A program made the translations under genes and the position numbers. Shown one piece after another: positions 23,695 through 32,336 of a stretch of DNA of 39,224 nucleotides. Numbering within the stretch: the first letter of the stretch is position 1; each line of letters starts with the position of its first letter. The DNA is from Rubripirellula obstinata (lineage in GTDB: Bacteria > Planctomycetota > Planctomycetia > Pirellulales > Pirellulaceae), in the NCBI RefSeq assembly GCF_001642955.1, contig NZ_LWSK01000055.1, positions 1 to 39,224 of the forward strand, given 5' to 3'. The notes below the pieces were generated by a model. That model had not been told where the DNA came from and made no database searches. It saw only the letters and a program-made list of their open reading frames with translations.

Positions 23695-24687
23695 ATGCAA
23701 TACTGTTTGACAATTGATACTGAAGAGGAATGGAATTGGGCTGACGGGTTTCCGGTTCACTCCACGGGTGTCGAAAACATCTCGCGGCTGGGCCGGTTTG
23801 CTGGGCTATGTGAGCGGTACGGTGCGAAGACGACTTACCTTGTCAATTATGCTGTCTTGGATCATGGTTCCTCTTGCGATGTGATTCAACAATTCAGCGA
23901 GAGCGATCTTGTTGAAATTGGCATGCATGTTCATCCTTGGACAACGCCACCCTACCACTCGACTGATAACACAACACGAACATCATTTCTTGAAAACTTG
24001 TCGGTGGATCACGCGGTTGAGAAACTGAATTCTACTTATCAGCTTCATCGAAAACGAGGTTTCCATCCACGCAGCTATCGTGGTGGTCGATACTCGTCAG
24101 GCAAGACGACTCTGCAGTTTTTGAGCCAGAATGGTTTCTGTGTTGATTCATCGGTTTGTCCGTTTTCGACGTGGCCTGATGATGGAGCACCGAACTATTC
24201 TGACCGAAACCCTGACCCGAATGTGCTTGTCCAGCATGATGCAAACTCACCCAACCTGTGGAGCATTCCGTTGACGCGAATCTATTCGCGCCAGCCGTTT
24301 GATACATGGAATAAGATCCATCACCTGATTGAAAACACTTCGCTATCACGGTTACGTTTGGTCGGCGTCATGGAACGGCTCAATCTGGTTCGAAGGATCT
24401 GGCTGAACTTTGAGACTGAAAAAGTTGGTGCGATGTTGTGGACAATTCGCAATGCGCATCGACTGGGGCTACCGTACCTATGCTTTACGGTGCATAGTTC
24501 TTCGCTATCGGTGGGGCCAAGTCCGTATGCCCGAACCGATGATCAGGTGGACCGGATTTTTGATGGCGTGGAGCAAGTTTTGAAATGCCTCGCCAGCGAT
24601 CCGCGTTATCAACCAGCGACCCTTGCAGAGATTGCAGAAAATCTTGACGCTACACAGCCTCGACAAGCCAACCACAAGATCAATTGA
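23695..24687 (+). CDS. Polysaccharide deacetylase-like protein, second type (NodB fold)
   Basis: This 330-aa protein starts T-I-D-T-E-E-E-W (catalytic-type acidic residues within the first dozen positions). It then has G-M-H-V-H-P-W-T-T-P-P (about residues 80-90) in the metal-site region, S-Y-R-G-G-R-Y-S-S-G (about 122-131) and V-H-S-S-S-L near the end. The H-x-H-P-W form differs from the S-H-G-Y-W-H form of the deacetylase at 10492, so the two enzymes should act on different sugars or stages. There is no signal peptide. The open frame begins at 23563, but that part translates the repeat; the ATG at 23695 gives a natural NodB start. It is the first gene of block B, with 11 nt before the next ATG. 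Confidence 0.82.
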   Translation: MQYCLTIDTEEEWNWADGFPVHSTGVENISRLGRFAGLCERYGAKTTYLVNYAVLDHGSSCDVIQQFSESDLVEIGMHVHPWTTPPYHSTDNTTRTSFLENLSVDHAVEKLNSTYQLHRKRGFHPRSYRGGRYSSGKTTLQFLSQNGFCVDSSVCPFSTWPDDGAPNYSDRNPDPNVLVQHDANSPNLWSIPLTRIYSRQPFDTWNKIHHLIENTSLSRLRLVGVMERLNLVRRIWLNFETEKVGAMLWTIRNAHRLGLPYLCFTVHSSSLSVGPSPYARTDDQVDRIFDGVEQVLKCLASDPRYQPATLAEIAENLDATQPRQANHKIN

Positions 24688-24698
24688 CGGTTAGACAA

Positions 24699-26579
24699 AT
24701 GAAAGTTCTTGGAATTAGCCCGCTTGATAAGGATGTGACTGCGTCCTTCGTGGAAGACGGCAAGATCCTATTCGCTTGCGGTGAAGAACGTCTGTCACGC
24801 GTGAAGTTGCAAGACGGGTTTCCGATGCGAGCGATTCGTTTGGGTTTGCAGCGAACAGGATGGTCGTTGGATGAAATTGATACGGTCGCCTATTCATTTT
24901 TCGACGGTGATCGCGAGCACGAACTCATGCGTGCGGCCATGCAAGAAGATGAAACTTTTCATCGCGATAACGCGACGGCCGAATCGCTGGCGAAGCTCAA
25001 GCAAGTTCGCCGAGCGTACAAAGCAATACCCAAAGATCCGATTCCTGGGTTGGACGCTTCTGATGAGTTCGCTCCACGCAAGTCTTTCGCAAAGCGAGCA
25101 CTGTATGAATTGGCGGGATGGTCACCAAGCATGGATCGGCGATTGCACCGCAAGTGCTTTCGGCAATGGGTTGCTCTTGCAACCGCAGACCATCAAATCA
25201 GGACGCAGCAATTGCATGCAGGGCTCGACGAACTTGGCCTGCGTGACAAACTGCAACGGTTCAATCACCACCTTTGTCATGCGGCCAACGCGTACTACTA
25301 CTCGGGATACGAATCGGCGCTTGCAATGTCGTTTGACGGATACGGCAGTGGAAACTGCGGGGCCGTTTACGAGGCGACACCGACAGGATTGGTGAAGTTA
25401 CACGAATTTCGTTTTCCCAATTCGCTAGGACAATTCTACGAGTACGTCACTTCAGCACTTGGATTTCGACCGGGCCGTCACGAAGGGAAGATTGTCGGCT
25501 TGGCGGCCTATGGTGATCCGGAAGTGCTTGGCGACGTCCTGCGGGAGCGCTTCACGGGAATGGAGCAAGGCGACATCCGCATGCGGGCAGCCACCAATTA
25601 CCACTTTGCCAGGCTACTGTCGCAAAACTTTTCCAAACGAGACATGGCCGCGGCTTTTCAAACGGTGTTGGAAGAAGTCGTTCAACAGGTTGCCGACTAT
25701 TGGGTCAACAAAACAGGCCTGCGAAATGTTTGCCTGTCGGGAGGCGTCAATGCAAACGTCAAACTGAATCAACGGATTCACGAATGCGATGGAGTCGATT
25801 CAGTGTTCGTCTATCCCAACATGGGTGATGGTGGCTGCGGAACCGGTGCTGCACTGTTGGCGTTGCCATCCGAGTGTCGTCCAAAGACGGCGCTGCGTCA
25901 TGCGTATCTTGGGCCGAACTATTCATCGGATGAAATTCGGGCCGCGTTGGACGAAGAAAAACTAGCCTACGAAGAACATGCTGACGTCGAACCCGCGATT
26001 GCGGATTTGTTGGTCAACAAGCGCATCGTGGCACGTTTCAACGGATCGATGGAATACGGTCCTCGGGCACTCGGCAATCGATCGATCTTGTATCCTGCCC
26101 AGGATCCTGAGGTCAATTTGTGGCTCAATCATCAATTGGGGCGAACCGAGTTCATGCCGTTCGCACCCGCGGCGCTTGCCGAAGAAGCATCGCGGCTGTT
26201 TAAGAATATGCAGGGCTGCGAGAAAACGGCGCAGTTCATGACCGTCACCTTTGACTGCACCGATGATATGAAACGCATGTGCCCAGCGGCGGTTCACATT
26301 GACGGAACCGCGCGTCCTCAATTGGTCAGTGCGGAAACGAATGAGAGCTTCTATCGCATCCTGAAGTCGTACTTTGAAAAGTCAGGGATCCCGTCGGTCA
26401 TCAACACCAGCTTTAATATGCACGAGGAACCAATCGTCTGTTCGCCGCAAGATGCAGTCCGAGCGTTTCTGGATGGGCGTATCGATTATTTGGCGATTGG
26501 TCCATTCATTGTGCCGCATCCCAAATTGATCGAGATCGAAAGCGAACGACGGTCAGACACTGCGGCGGCATCGGTCTAA
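24699..26579 (+). CDS. Carbamoyltransferase (NodU/TobZ family)
   Basis: This 626-aa O-carbamoyltransferase is expected to move a carbamoyl group from carbamoyl phosphate to a sugar hydroxyl by way of carbamoyl-adenylate. The N-terminal Kae1-like domain holds H-H-L-C-H-A-A-N-A (metal site), F-D-G-Y-G-S-G-N, H-E-G-K-I-V-G-L-A-A-Y-G, L-S-G-G-V-N-A-N and G-D-G-G-C-G-T-G. The C-terminal YrdC-like domain holds M-E-Y-G-P-R-A-L-G-N-R-S and I-N-T-S-F-N-M-H-E-E-P. Full length for the family. A TTG at 24684 overlaps the previous stop; the ATG at 24699, which opens K-V-L-G-I-S, is the more usual family start. It implies that the polysaccharide is carbamoylated. Confidence 0.93.
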   Translation: MKVLGISPLDKDVTASFVEDGKILFACGEERLSRVKLQDGFPMRAIRLGLQRTGWSLDEIDTVAYSFFDGDREHELMRAAMQEDETFHRDNATAESLAKLKQVRRAYKAIPKDPIPGLDASDEFAPRKSFAKRALYELAGWSPSMDRRLHRKCFRQWVALATADHQIRTQQLHAGLDELGLRDKLQRFNHHLCHAANAYYYSGYESALAMSFDGYGSGNCGAVYEATPTGLVKLHEFRFPNSLGQFYEYVTSALGFRPGRHEGKIVGLAAYGDPEVLGDVLRERFTGMEQGDIRMRAATNYHFARLLSQNFSKRDMAAAFQTVLEEVVQQVADYWVNKTGLRNVCLSGGVNANVKLNQRIHECDGVDSVFVYPNMGDGGCGTGAALLALPSECRPKTALRHAYLGPNYSSDEIRAALDEEKLAYEEHADVEPAIADLLVNKRIVARFNGSMEYGPRALGNRSILYPAQDPEVNLWLNHQLGRTEFMPFAPAALAEEASRLFKNMQGCEKTAQFMTVTFDCTDDMKRMCPAAVHIDGTARPQLVSAETNESFYRILKSYFEKSGIPSVINTSFNMHEEPIVCSPQDAVRAFLDGRIDYLAIGPFIVPHPKLIEIESERRSDTAAASV

Positions 26580-26606
26580 CGCCTTGGTCGCAATCGAAAA
26601 TCGGTG

Positions 26607-29252
26607 ATGAAATTCTCTCTTCATGAATGCGATGGCGTTGCCCGTCACAGGGAACCCGTGACGTTTGGCATGGGCGTTCCGCTGGGTATTTCGCTGGGCA
26701 TTTCGGTATCGCCCGAAGCAGTCGTGATTGACAACCACGGATGCCGTTACGCTGCTTGTTGTCGTGTGCTATCACGGCGCACTGACGGTAGCCCGATGTG
26801 GATTCTCGTGCAGACTTGCCTAGGCGCCAAGGCGAATGCGGAAACTGAGTACACGCTAAGCTTTGAATCAGGCAATAGCACCGGAGCCCAGGCTTTAGCC
26901 GCCCGCCCAACGACCCAACACCAACCTCGCGATCATGCAATCTCACTCGCACATCTGCATCAGAAACTCGCGGGTTGGAACGTTCGACTTGTCGTTTGTT
27001 CAGCGGGCGGGAACCGATGGCAGCTACCTTTGTCGGTTAACGAGTTGGAACTAATCACTGACGAGCAACCTAAATCCAGCAGCGCTGTTCTTTCCAAACG
27101 TTACGCAACCAAGCTTGACGGAACGTCGATCCGCGTCGAGTTCTCGCTGACGTACTTTGTCGATTCGTCGTCGTTGCGAATCGACGCAACACTGCACAAT
27201 CCAAACCGTGCTGAACATTCTGATGGTTTCTGGGATCTTGGCGATCCCATGTCGTATTGTCTTGAATCCGCGATGCTATCGATCGAAAATGATGACTCAG
27301 TGTTCAGCGACATTCGTTGGCAGACCGATCGAGATCAACCCGTCAAAGAACGATCTTCGCAAAAGCGTTTGCAACTGTTCCAGCATCATAGCGGTGGGCA
27401 TCATAGCGGTGGGCATCATAGCGGTGGGTTGAACGCGGAGCGCCGCAACCATCGTCGGTCGGACGGCAATCCTCCTGAATTGGGGCCAAGCCGTCACGAA
27501 GATCGTCGTTTTCAGCCGATCGTGACACTGCAAGGTGAATCATCTTCGGTGACGGCAACCATGATTGATTTTTGGCAGAAGTTCCCGAGTTCGATCGAGG
27601 CAGACGAACGTGGTTTCCACTTCGGATTGCTCGCCCAAAGCAATGCCGGGCCACAGGAACTTCAAGGTGGCGAAAAAACGACACGCACAATCTGGATGTC
27701 GCTCGGCGACGATTCGCAGCAGCGCACAAATGCCGATGATCCGATTCATCGGCTCGATTGGGTGCATCGCCCAGTGACCATCCTGCAAGACCCGCAGGAA
27801 CTCGCCGACAGCGAATCGCTTGATTGGTTTACAGCCAATCGCGAGCTACCGAATCCAAAACTGCAGACGCTGTTCGAAGAACTTTTGCAGGGTGAAAACA
27901 GTTTCTTCAACAAACGCGAAGCGATCGACGAATACGGTTGGCGAAACTTTGGTGACGTTTGGGCGGATCACGAAGAAGCGTATTCCCAAGACCCAAAGCC
28001 CGTCATTTCGCACTACAACAATCAATACGATTTGCTGCAGGGATTCCTGCGTCGCTATTTGCATTCTGGTGATCGTCGATGGTGGGATCTGGCACGTCCG
28101 TTGGCGGATCATGTGATGGACATTGACATCTATCACACCGATCAAGATCGTGCGGCGTACAACGGTGGAATGTTTTGGCACACCAGCCACTACCGCGACG
28201 CGGGCACCTGTACGCACCGAACGTTTTCCCATTCCATGACCGGCGATGAACATCGGGTCAACGGCGGTGGTCCGTCAAACGAACACAACTACACATCGGG
28301 GTTGTTGCTCTATCACCATTTGACGGGCTGTCCCCGTGCTGCTGCTACGGTTTGTTCGTTGGCCGATTGGGTGATCGCGATGGACGACGGTGATCGATCT
28401 CCGCTTGCACCTTTGAGCGATCGCGCGACGGGTTACGCCAGTTCAACTTCGCAAAGCACTTTCCATGGACCAGGACGTGGACTAGCAAATTCGATCAACG
28501 CATTAATGGACGCTTGGACGTTGACACGTTCGGAGCATTATTTAGAGAAGTGCGAGGCATTGATTTATAGGTCGATTCACCCATCACAAAATTTTGACGA
28601 AATGGAGTTGCTCAATGCAGAACTTCGTTGGTCCTATCCAGTCGCCTTGCAAGCGCTGCTGCGGTTCGTCCAGTTAGTGTCTAGCGACCGCGATGAAACC
28701 ACTCGATACATTCTGGCGGCACTCCACCGTTACGGAGCCTGGATGCAATCCAAGGAAAAGCATTTTTTAGATCGTCCCGACGAATTGGAATTCCCAACCG
28801 AGACGTGGGCGGCACAGGATCTTCGCAAAGGTACAACGATGATGATGATCGCGAGGTATCAACCTGAATCGGAATCAAGCGATGCTCTATATCAAGATGG
28901 CAAAGCGTTCTTTGACCGGGCGCTCGACCAACTGTTTGACTCCCCAACTCGATCGTACACTCGCCCGGCAGCGATTCTATTGCAGCAGGTTCCAGTTTTG
29001 ATGGCCGCCATGGAACCGTCGGTGTCTCAACACGCTGCCTCGGTGGTAAACGGTGATTTGGATGGGCCTTGGCCTGCGGCGGATTCGTGGGAGTTTCAAA
29101 AAGCGGAGATACGTCGATCGGTTCGTTCGCCCCTCCAATTTCTGCGGCTGGCGTTTCGGATCGCTGGAGTGCATCGCTGGCCACTTGCTCTCGCTGAATC
29201 ACCGATCGGACAATGGTGGCGAACGAGATTTCGCAGGACGAATTCTCGATGA
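26607..29252 (+). CDS. Large RIFT-barrel / toroid protein, possible polysaccharide lyase or hydrolase
   Basis: This 881-aa protein has an N-terminal beta-rich part (V-P-L-G-I-S-L-G-I near residue 25). It resembles the RIFT-barrel domain of YetA/PcRGLX-type exo-lyases. A large helical part of (alpha/alpha)-toroid character follows from about residue 410 to 850. This part includes W-A-D-H-E-E-A, the Y-N-N-Q-Y-D segment, A-Y-N-G-G-M-F-W-H-T-S-H-Y, G-G-G-P-S-N-E-H-N-Y-T-S-G-L and repeated Trp/His-rich helices. It could cleave uronate-rhamnose-type linkages. No signal peptide is obvious, which would suggest a cytoplasmic place. A GTG three bases upstream is the alternative start. A 15-bp tandem repeat lies inside it. 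Family assignment is moderate; activity is inferred. Confidence 0.65.
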   Translation: MKFSLHECDGVARHREPVTFGMGVPLGISLGISVSPEAVVIDNHGCRYAACCRVLSRRTDGSPMWILVQTCLGAKANAETEYTLSFESGNSTGAQALAARPTTQHQPRDHAISLAHLHQKLAGWNVRLVVCSAGGNRWQLPLSVNELELITDEQPKSSSAVLSKRYATKLDGTSIRVEFSLTYFVDSSSLRIDATLHNPNRAEHSDGFWDLGDPMSYCLESAMLSIENDDSVFSDIRWQTDRDQPVKERSSQKRLQLFQHHSGGHHSGGHHSGGLNAERRNHRRSDGNPPELGPSRHEDRRFQPIVTLQGESSSVTATMIDFWQKFPSSIEADERGFHFGLLAQSNAGPQELQGGEKTTRTIWMSLGDDSQQRTNADDPIHRLDWVHRPVTILQDPQELADSESLDWFTANRELPNPKLQTLFEELLQGENSFFNKREAIDEYGWRNFGDVWADHEEAYSQDPKPVISHYNNQYDLLQGFLRRYLHSGDRRWWDLARPLADHVMDIDIYHTDQDRAAYNGGMFWHTSHYRDAGTCTHRTFSHSMTGDEHRVNGGGPSNEHNYTSGLLLYHHLTGCPRAAATVCSLADWVIAMDDGDRSPLAPLSDRATGYASSTSQSTFHGPGRGLANSINALMDAWTLTRSEHYLEKCEALIYRSIHPSQNFDEMELLNAELRWSYPVALQALLRFVQLVSSDRDETTRYILAALHRYGAWMQSKEKHFLDRPDELEFPTETWAAQDLRKGTTMMMIARYQPESESSDALYQDGKAFFDRALDQLFDSPTRSYTRPAAILLQQVPVLMAAMEPSVSQHAASVVNGDLDGPWPAADSWEFQKAEIRRSVRSPLQFLRLAFRIAGVHRWPLALAESPIGQWWRTRFRRTNSR
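27384..27428 (+). repeat. In-frame 15-bp tandem repeat, three perfect units
   Basis: Three identical units of catcatagcggtggg at 27384-27398, 27399-27413 and 27414-27428 encode H-H-S-G-G three times (residues about 260-274) in a loop between the N-terminal beta-rich part and the remainder of the protein. The perfect identity suggests recent expansion. Confidence 0.95.
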
Positions 29253-30424
29253 AAAAAGATGATCGTCCCGTCGTTTGCCAAGTCCTGCATTCGCTGTCTG
29301 TTGGCGGTGCGGAAGTTCTGGCTCGTGAGTTTGCCGTTAACGCAGCATCCCAATTCAAGACCGTATTCTTGTGTTTGGACAGCATCGGTGAGATCGGCGA
29401 AGGTCTGATCAGGGAAGGATTCACCGTCGAATGCTTTGGTCGAAAACCCGGTCTGGATCGATCGCTAATTTCCAAGACGGGTAAGTTCTTTGCTGAACAG
29501 AATGTGCAGCTCATTCACGCCCACCAATATACGCCATTTGTCTACGCATCACTGGGACGAATGCGGCGACGTGGGCTGCGGCTCTGGAATTCTTATCCGC
29601 CAATTTTGATGACCGAACATGGGCGACACTACCCCGATATCCGCAAGCCAAAACGAGTGTTGGCAAACAAGTTTCTGTTCCGAAAGCAGGACCGATGTGT
29701 CGCGGTCGGCGAACAAGTGAAGAAGGCACTGATCGAAAATGAGGGACTATCGCCTGCGCGGATCGACGTGATCTACAACGGCGTTGACGTTGACCAGTTC
29801 CAGAAATCTGCGACAGATCGATGCGCCGCTCGAGCAGAGCTGGGGCTTTCCGATCAAGACGTTGCGGTGTTCCAGATTGCTCGTCTTAATGCGTTGAAGG
29901 ATCACGCGACTGCGATCGATGCTTGGCACTTCCTAAACAACGATCCTCATATTCATCTGTTTATCATTGGTGATGGCGAACTTGCCGACGATGTGCGGCA
30001 ACAGATTTCCGCTTTGTCGCTACAAGATCAGGTTCACATGCTGGGTGTTCGCCATGACGTCCCGCGGATCATCCATGCTGCCGATATTCTGTTGCTGACG
30101 AGTGTCTCTGAGGGAATTCCGCTGACTTTGATTGAGGCGATGGCGGCATCACTGCCTTGCGTTGCGACCATCGCTGGGGGCATTCCCGAAGTGATCATCA
30201 ATCAAGAAACTGGATTACTGGCACCGATCGGCGACGCGTCAAAGGTCGCAGATTGTATGCGAACGTTGTCGCAGGATGCTGCGATGCGAACAAGTTTTGG
30301 TCGGGCCGGACGCGAACGAGCGGAATCAGTATTCAGTGCAGCCAAGATGCACAATTCCTATCATCAAGCCTACCGTAAAATGATTGCTGGCTCGACAACG
30401 TCACAGAGTAAAGTCACAGAGTGA
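29249..30424 (+). CDS. GT4 glycosyltransferase
   Basis: This 391-aa GT-B enzyme has L-H-S-L-S-V-G-G-A-E (donor-side N-terminal loop, near residue 15), L-I-H-A-H-Q-Y-T-P-F, M-T-E-H-G-R-H-Y and V-I-Y-N-G-V-D in the linker. The C-terminal GT4 signature is S-V-S-E-G-I-P-L-T-L-I-E-A-M-A-A, ending in G-G-I-P-E-V-I. The ATG at 29249 overlaps the previous stop as ATGA and is preceded by AGGA about 11 nt upstream. The frame is also open from 29213. Donor and acceptor unknown. It is the first of two adjacent GT4 genes. Confidence 0.88.
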   Translation: MKKDDRPVVCQVLHSLSVGGAEVLAREFAVNAASQFKTVFLCLDSIGEIGEGLIREGFTVECFGRKPGLDRSLISKTGKFFAEQNVQLIHAHQYTPFVYASLGRMRRRGLRLWNSYPPILMTEHGRHYPDIRKPKRVLANKFLFRKQDRCVAVGEQVKKALIENEGLSPARIDVIYNGVDVDQFQKSATDRCAARAELGLSDQDVAVFQIARLNALKDHATAIDAWHFLNNDPHIHLFIIGDGELADDVRQQISALSLQDQVHMLGVRHDVPRIIHAADILLLTSVSEGIPLTLIEAMAASLPCVATIAGGIPEVIINQETGLLAPIGDASKVADCMRTLSQDAAMRTSFGRAGRERAESVFSAAKMHNSYHQAYRKMIAGSTTSQSKVTE

Positions 30425-31632
30425 TGGTTCCAAAATTGAGTGAATCAATCTCGCTAAGCGATCCACCAAACGCGAAACCAAAACCGCTGATCTTGCACAC
30501 GCGGATTGTGAACGGAGTTGGCGGTGGGCCTGAGAAAACGATCTTAAACTCGCCACGGTTTTTGCGACCGCTTGGGTTTGATTCGGCTTGCCTGTATCTG
30601 TACCCCGATGGTGATCGTGGAATCGAATCTCTCCAACAGAGCGCAACTGAAAACGAAGCCGAGTTGATCGCTTGGCCGGATGGCAGTGCGATTGATTTCG
30701 AGATGGTAGAAAAGCTGCACCAGTTCTGCCGCCAACGTAACGTCGCGATCTGGCATGCACACGACTACAAAACCAACGTGCTTGGATTGTTGGTGCGCAG
30801 AAAATGGCCGATGAAACTCGTCACCACGACGCATGGTTGGTGCATCACGAACCGCAAGAGTTGGTGCTACGCGACCGCGGGCCGGATTTGTCTTCCGTTC
30901 TACGATTCCGTGATTGCCGTTTCAGAAGATCTGTATCGCAGCGGACGAAGGTGGGGCCTTTATCGAGATCATGTCCAACTGATTTCCAACGCCATCGATA
31001 CAAAGGATTACCGCCGAGACACCTCGTCAAAGGAAGCACGGCAGCGTTTTACTAACCAGAATCCGGTAAGCGCACCAAGCGATGGTAGTTTTCTGATCGT
31101 CGCTCTCGGACGTCTGACTATTGAAAAAGGTTTTTCCTATCTGATCGATGCAGTAGATCTACTTTGCAAAGAGAAGATTCCTGTCACCTTATGGATCGGT
31201 GGTGAAGGCCCTTTGCGGCAGGATTTGGAGGGACAGATCGAGCGTTTGGGACTTGCCGATCATGTGACCCTGCTAGGCCATGTCGCCGATCCACGCACAC
31301 TGTTGCAGACTGCCGATGCGTTCGTCTTGAGCAGCGTCACGGAGGGATTGCCCAATGTTCTGTTGGAAGCGATGTCGTTGGAAGTGCCAATCGTGTCCAC
31401 CAATGTCGGAGGAATTGCTCGATTGATTGACGACCGTATCCATGGTCTGCTGGTCGCGTCACGGCAGCCCGACGAATTGGCCGAGGCCGTCGAAGAACTT
31501 ATCGCCAGCAAACACTTGCAGGAACGCATGACGTCCGCAGCGAGAACCCGAATCGAGAACGAATTTGACTTTGGGATTCGCATGCAGAAGATTGCCGCTA
31601 TCTACCAACGGCTTTTGAATTCGCATGACTGA
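30424..31632 (+). CDS. GT4 glycosyltransferase
   Basis: This 402-aa GT-B enzyme has G-V-G-G-G-P-E-K-T near residue 30, W-H-A-H-D-Y-K-T-N (about 110), S-N-A-I-D-T-K-D-Y (about 193), G-R-L-T-I-E-K-G-F (about 230) and the GT4 signature S-S-V-T-E-G-L-P-N-V-L-L-E-A-M near residue 310. It has no membrane segment. The ATG at 30424 shares its A with the TGA of the preceding gene; a GTG at 30421 is equally placed. It is coupled to the downstream acyltransferase by an 8-bp overlap. Confidence 0.88.
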   Translation: MVPKLSESISLSDPPNAKPKPLILHTRIVNGVGGGPEKTILNSPRFLRPLGFDSACLYLYPDGDRGIESLQQSATENEAELIAWPDGSAIDFEMVEKLHQFCRQRNVAIWHAHDYKTNVLGLLVRRKWPMKLVTTTHGWCITNRKSWCYATAGRICLPFYDSVIAVSEDLYRSGRRWGLYRDHVQLISNAIDTKDYRRDTSSKEARQRFTNQNPVSAPSDGSFLIVALGRLTIEKGFSYLIDAVDLLCKEKIPVTLWIGGEGPLRQDLEGQIERLGLADHVTLLGHVADPRTLLQTADAFVLSSVTEGLPNVLLEAMSLEVPIVSTNVGGIARLIDDRIHGLLVASRQPDELAEAVEELIASKHLQERMTSAARTRIENEFDFGIRMQKIAAIYQRLLNSHD

Positions 31633-32329
31633 CCAAACACAGCCTGCAGAGCATTCCGATCAGTCCGTGAAACGGGCGACTCGCAAACCATTTCACTCTG
31701 GGGCGAAACGATGGGTGCAATTTGGATTCCTGATCCTGTGCATGCCAAGGATCGCTTGCTACCGAATCGCTTACGTGTTGTTGGGGAGTCGAGCGATGAC
31801 TTCGGCTTCCGAGTCGATCGCGATGATCCCCGGACTTCGTGGTGTTTACATGCGGCAGGCGTTCTATCGGAAAACGCTCGATGCCTGCGGTCGCGATGTC
31901 TACCTGGGCTGGAACACTGTTTTTTCGATGCGAGAGGCTCGCGTGGGAGAGAATGCTTACATCGGGCGTTTCTGCTTGATCGGATTTGCCGACATCGGTT
32001 GTCAGGTGATGATTGCCGATGGAGTTCAAATTTTGAGTGGTGGACATGAGCATGATTCAGCGGATTCGACGGTGTCCATGCACGATCAAGATCAGCGGTA
32101 CGAGAAGATGCACATCGGCAACGGTGCCTGGATTGGTGCCGGTGCAATCATCATGGCCGACGTCGGAAACAATGCGATCGTCGGCGCGGGCGCGGTTGTC
32201 ACTCGGCCGGTGCCCAATGGCGCTGTTGCCGCCGGAGTTCCTGCCAGAGTTCTGCATTACCGAAAGGGATGGTCCGCGCCGGGCCAACAGGATTTCGCAA
32301 GCAGCACGACTTCGAGTGAAACGGAATAG
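31625..32329 (+). CDS. LbetaH acyltransferase (WbbJ-like)
   Basis: This 234-aa protein has an N-terminal region of about 75 residues with one hydrophobic stretch (FGFLILCMPRIACYRIAYV-type), then hexapeptide repeats: A-R-V-G-E-N-A-Y-I-G-R-F-C-L-I-G, I-G-C-Q-V-M-I-A-D-G and I-G-N-G-A-W-I-G-A-G-A-I-I. A G-G-H-E-H-D loop carries the likely catalytic His (near residue 140). The end V-A-A-G-V-P-A-R is the usual coil motif. It probably O-acetylates a sugar. It follows two glycosyltransferases and precedes the amidotransferase by 7 bp. Confidence 0.85.
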   Translation: MTDQTQPAEHSDQSVKRATRKPFHSGAKRWVQFGFLILCMPRIACYRIAYVLLGSRAMTSASESIAMIPGLRGVYMRQAFYRKTLDACGRDVYLGWNTVFSMREARVGENAYIGRFCLIGFADIGCQVMIADGVQILSGGHEHDSADSTVSMHDQDQRYEKMHIGNGAWIGAGAIIMADVGNNAIVGAGAVVTRPVPNGAVAAGVPARVLHYRKGWSAPGQQDFASSTTSSETE

Positions 32330-32336
32330 CTGAGAA

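Noticed and set aside
27384-27428. Possible CRISPR-like array
   Set aside because: The units are directly adjacent with no spacers and lie in frame within a gene.
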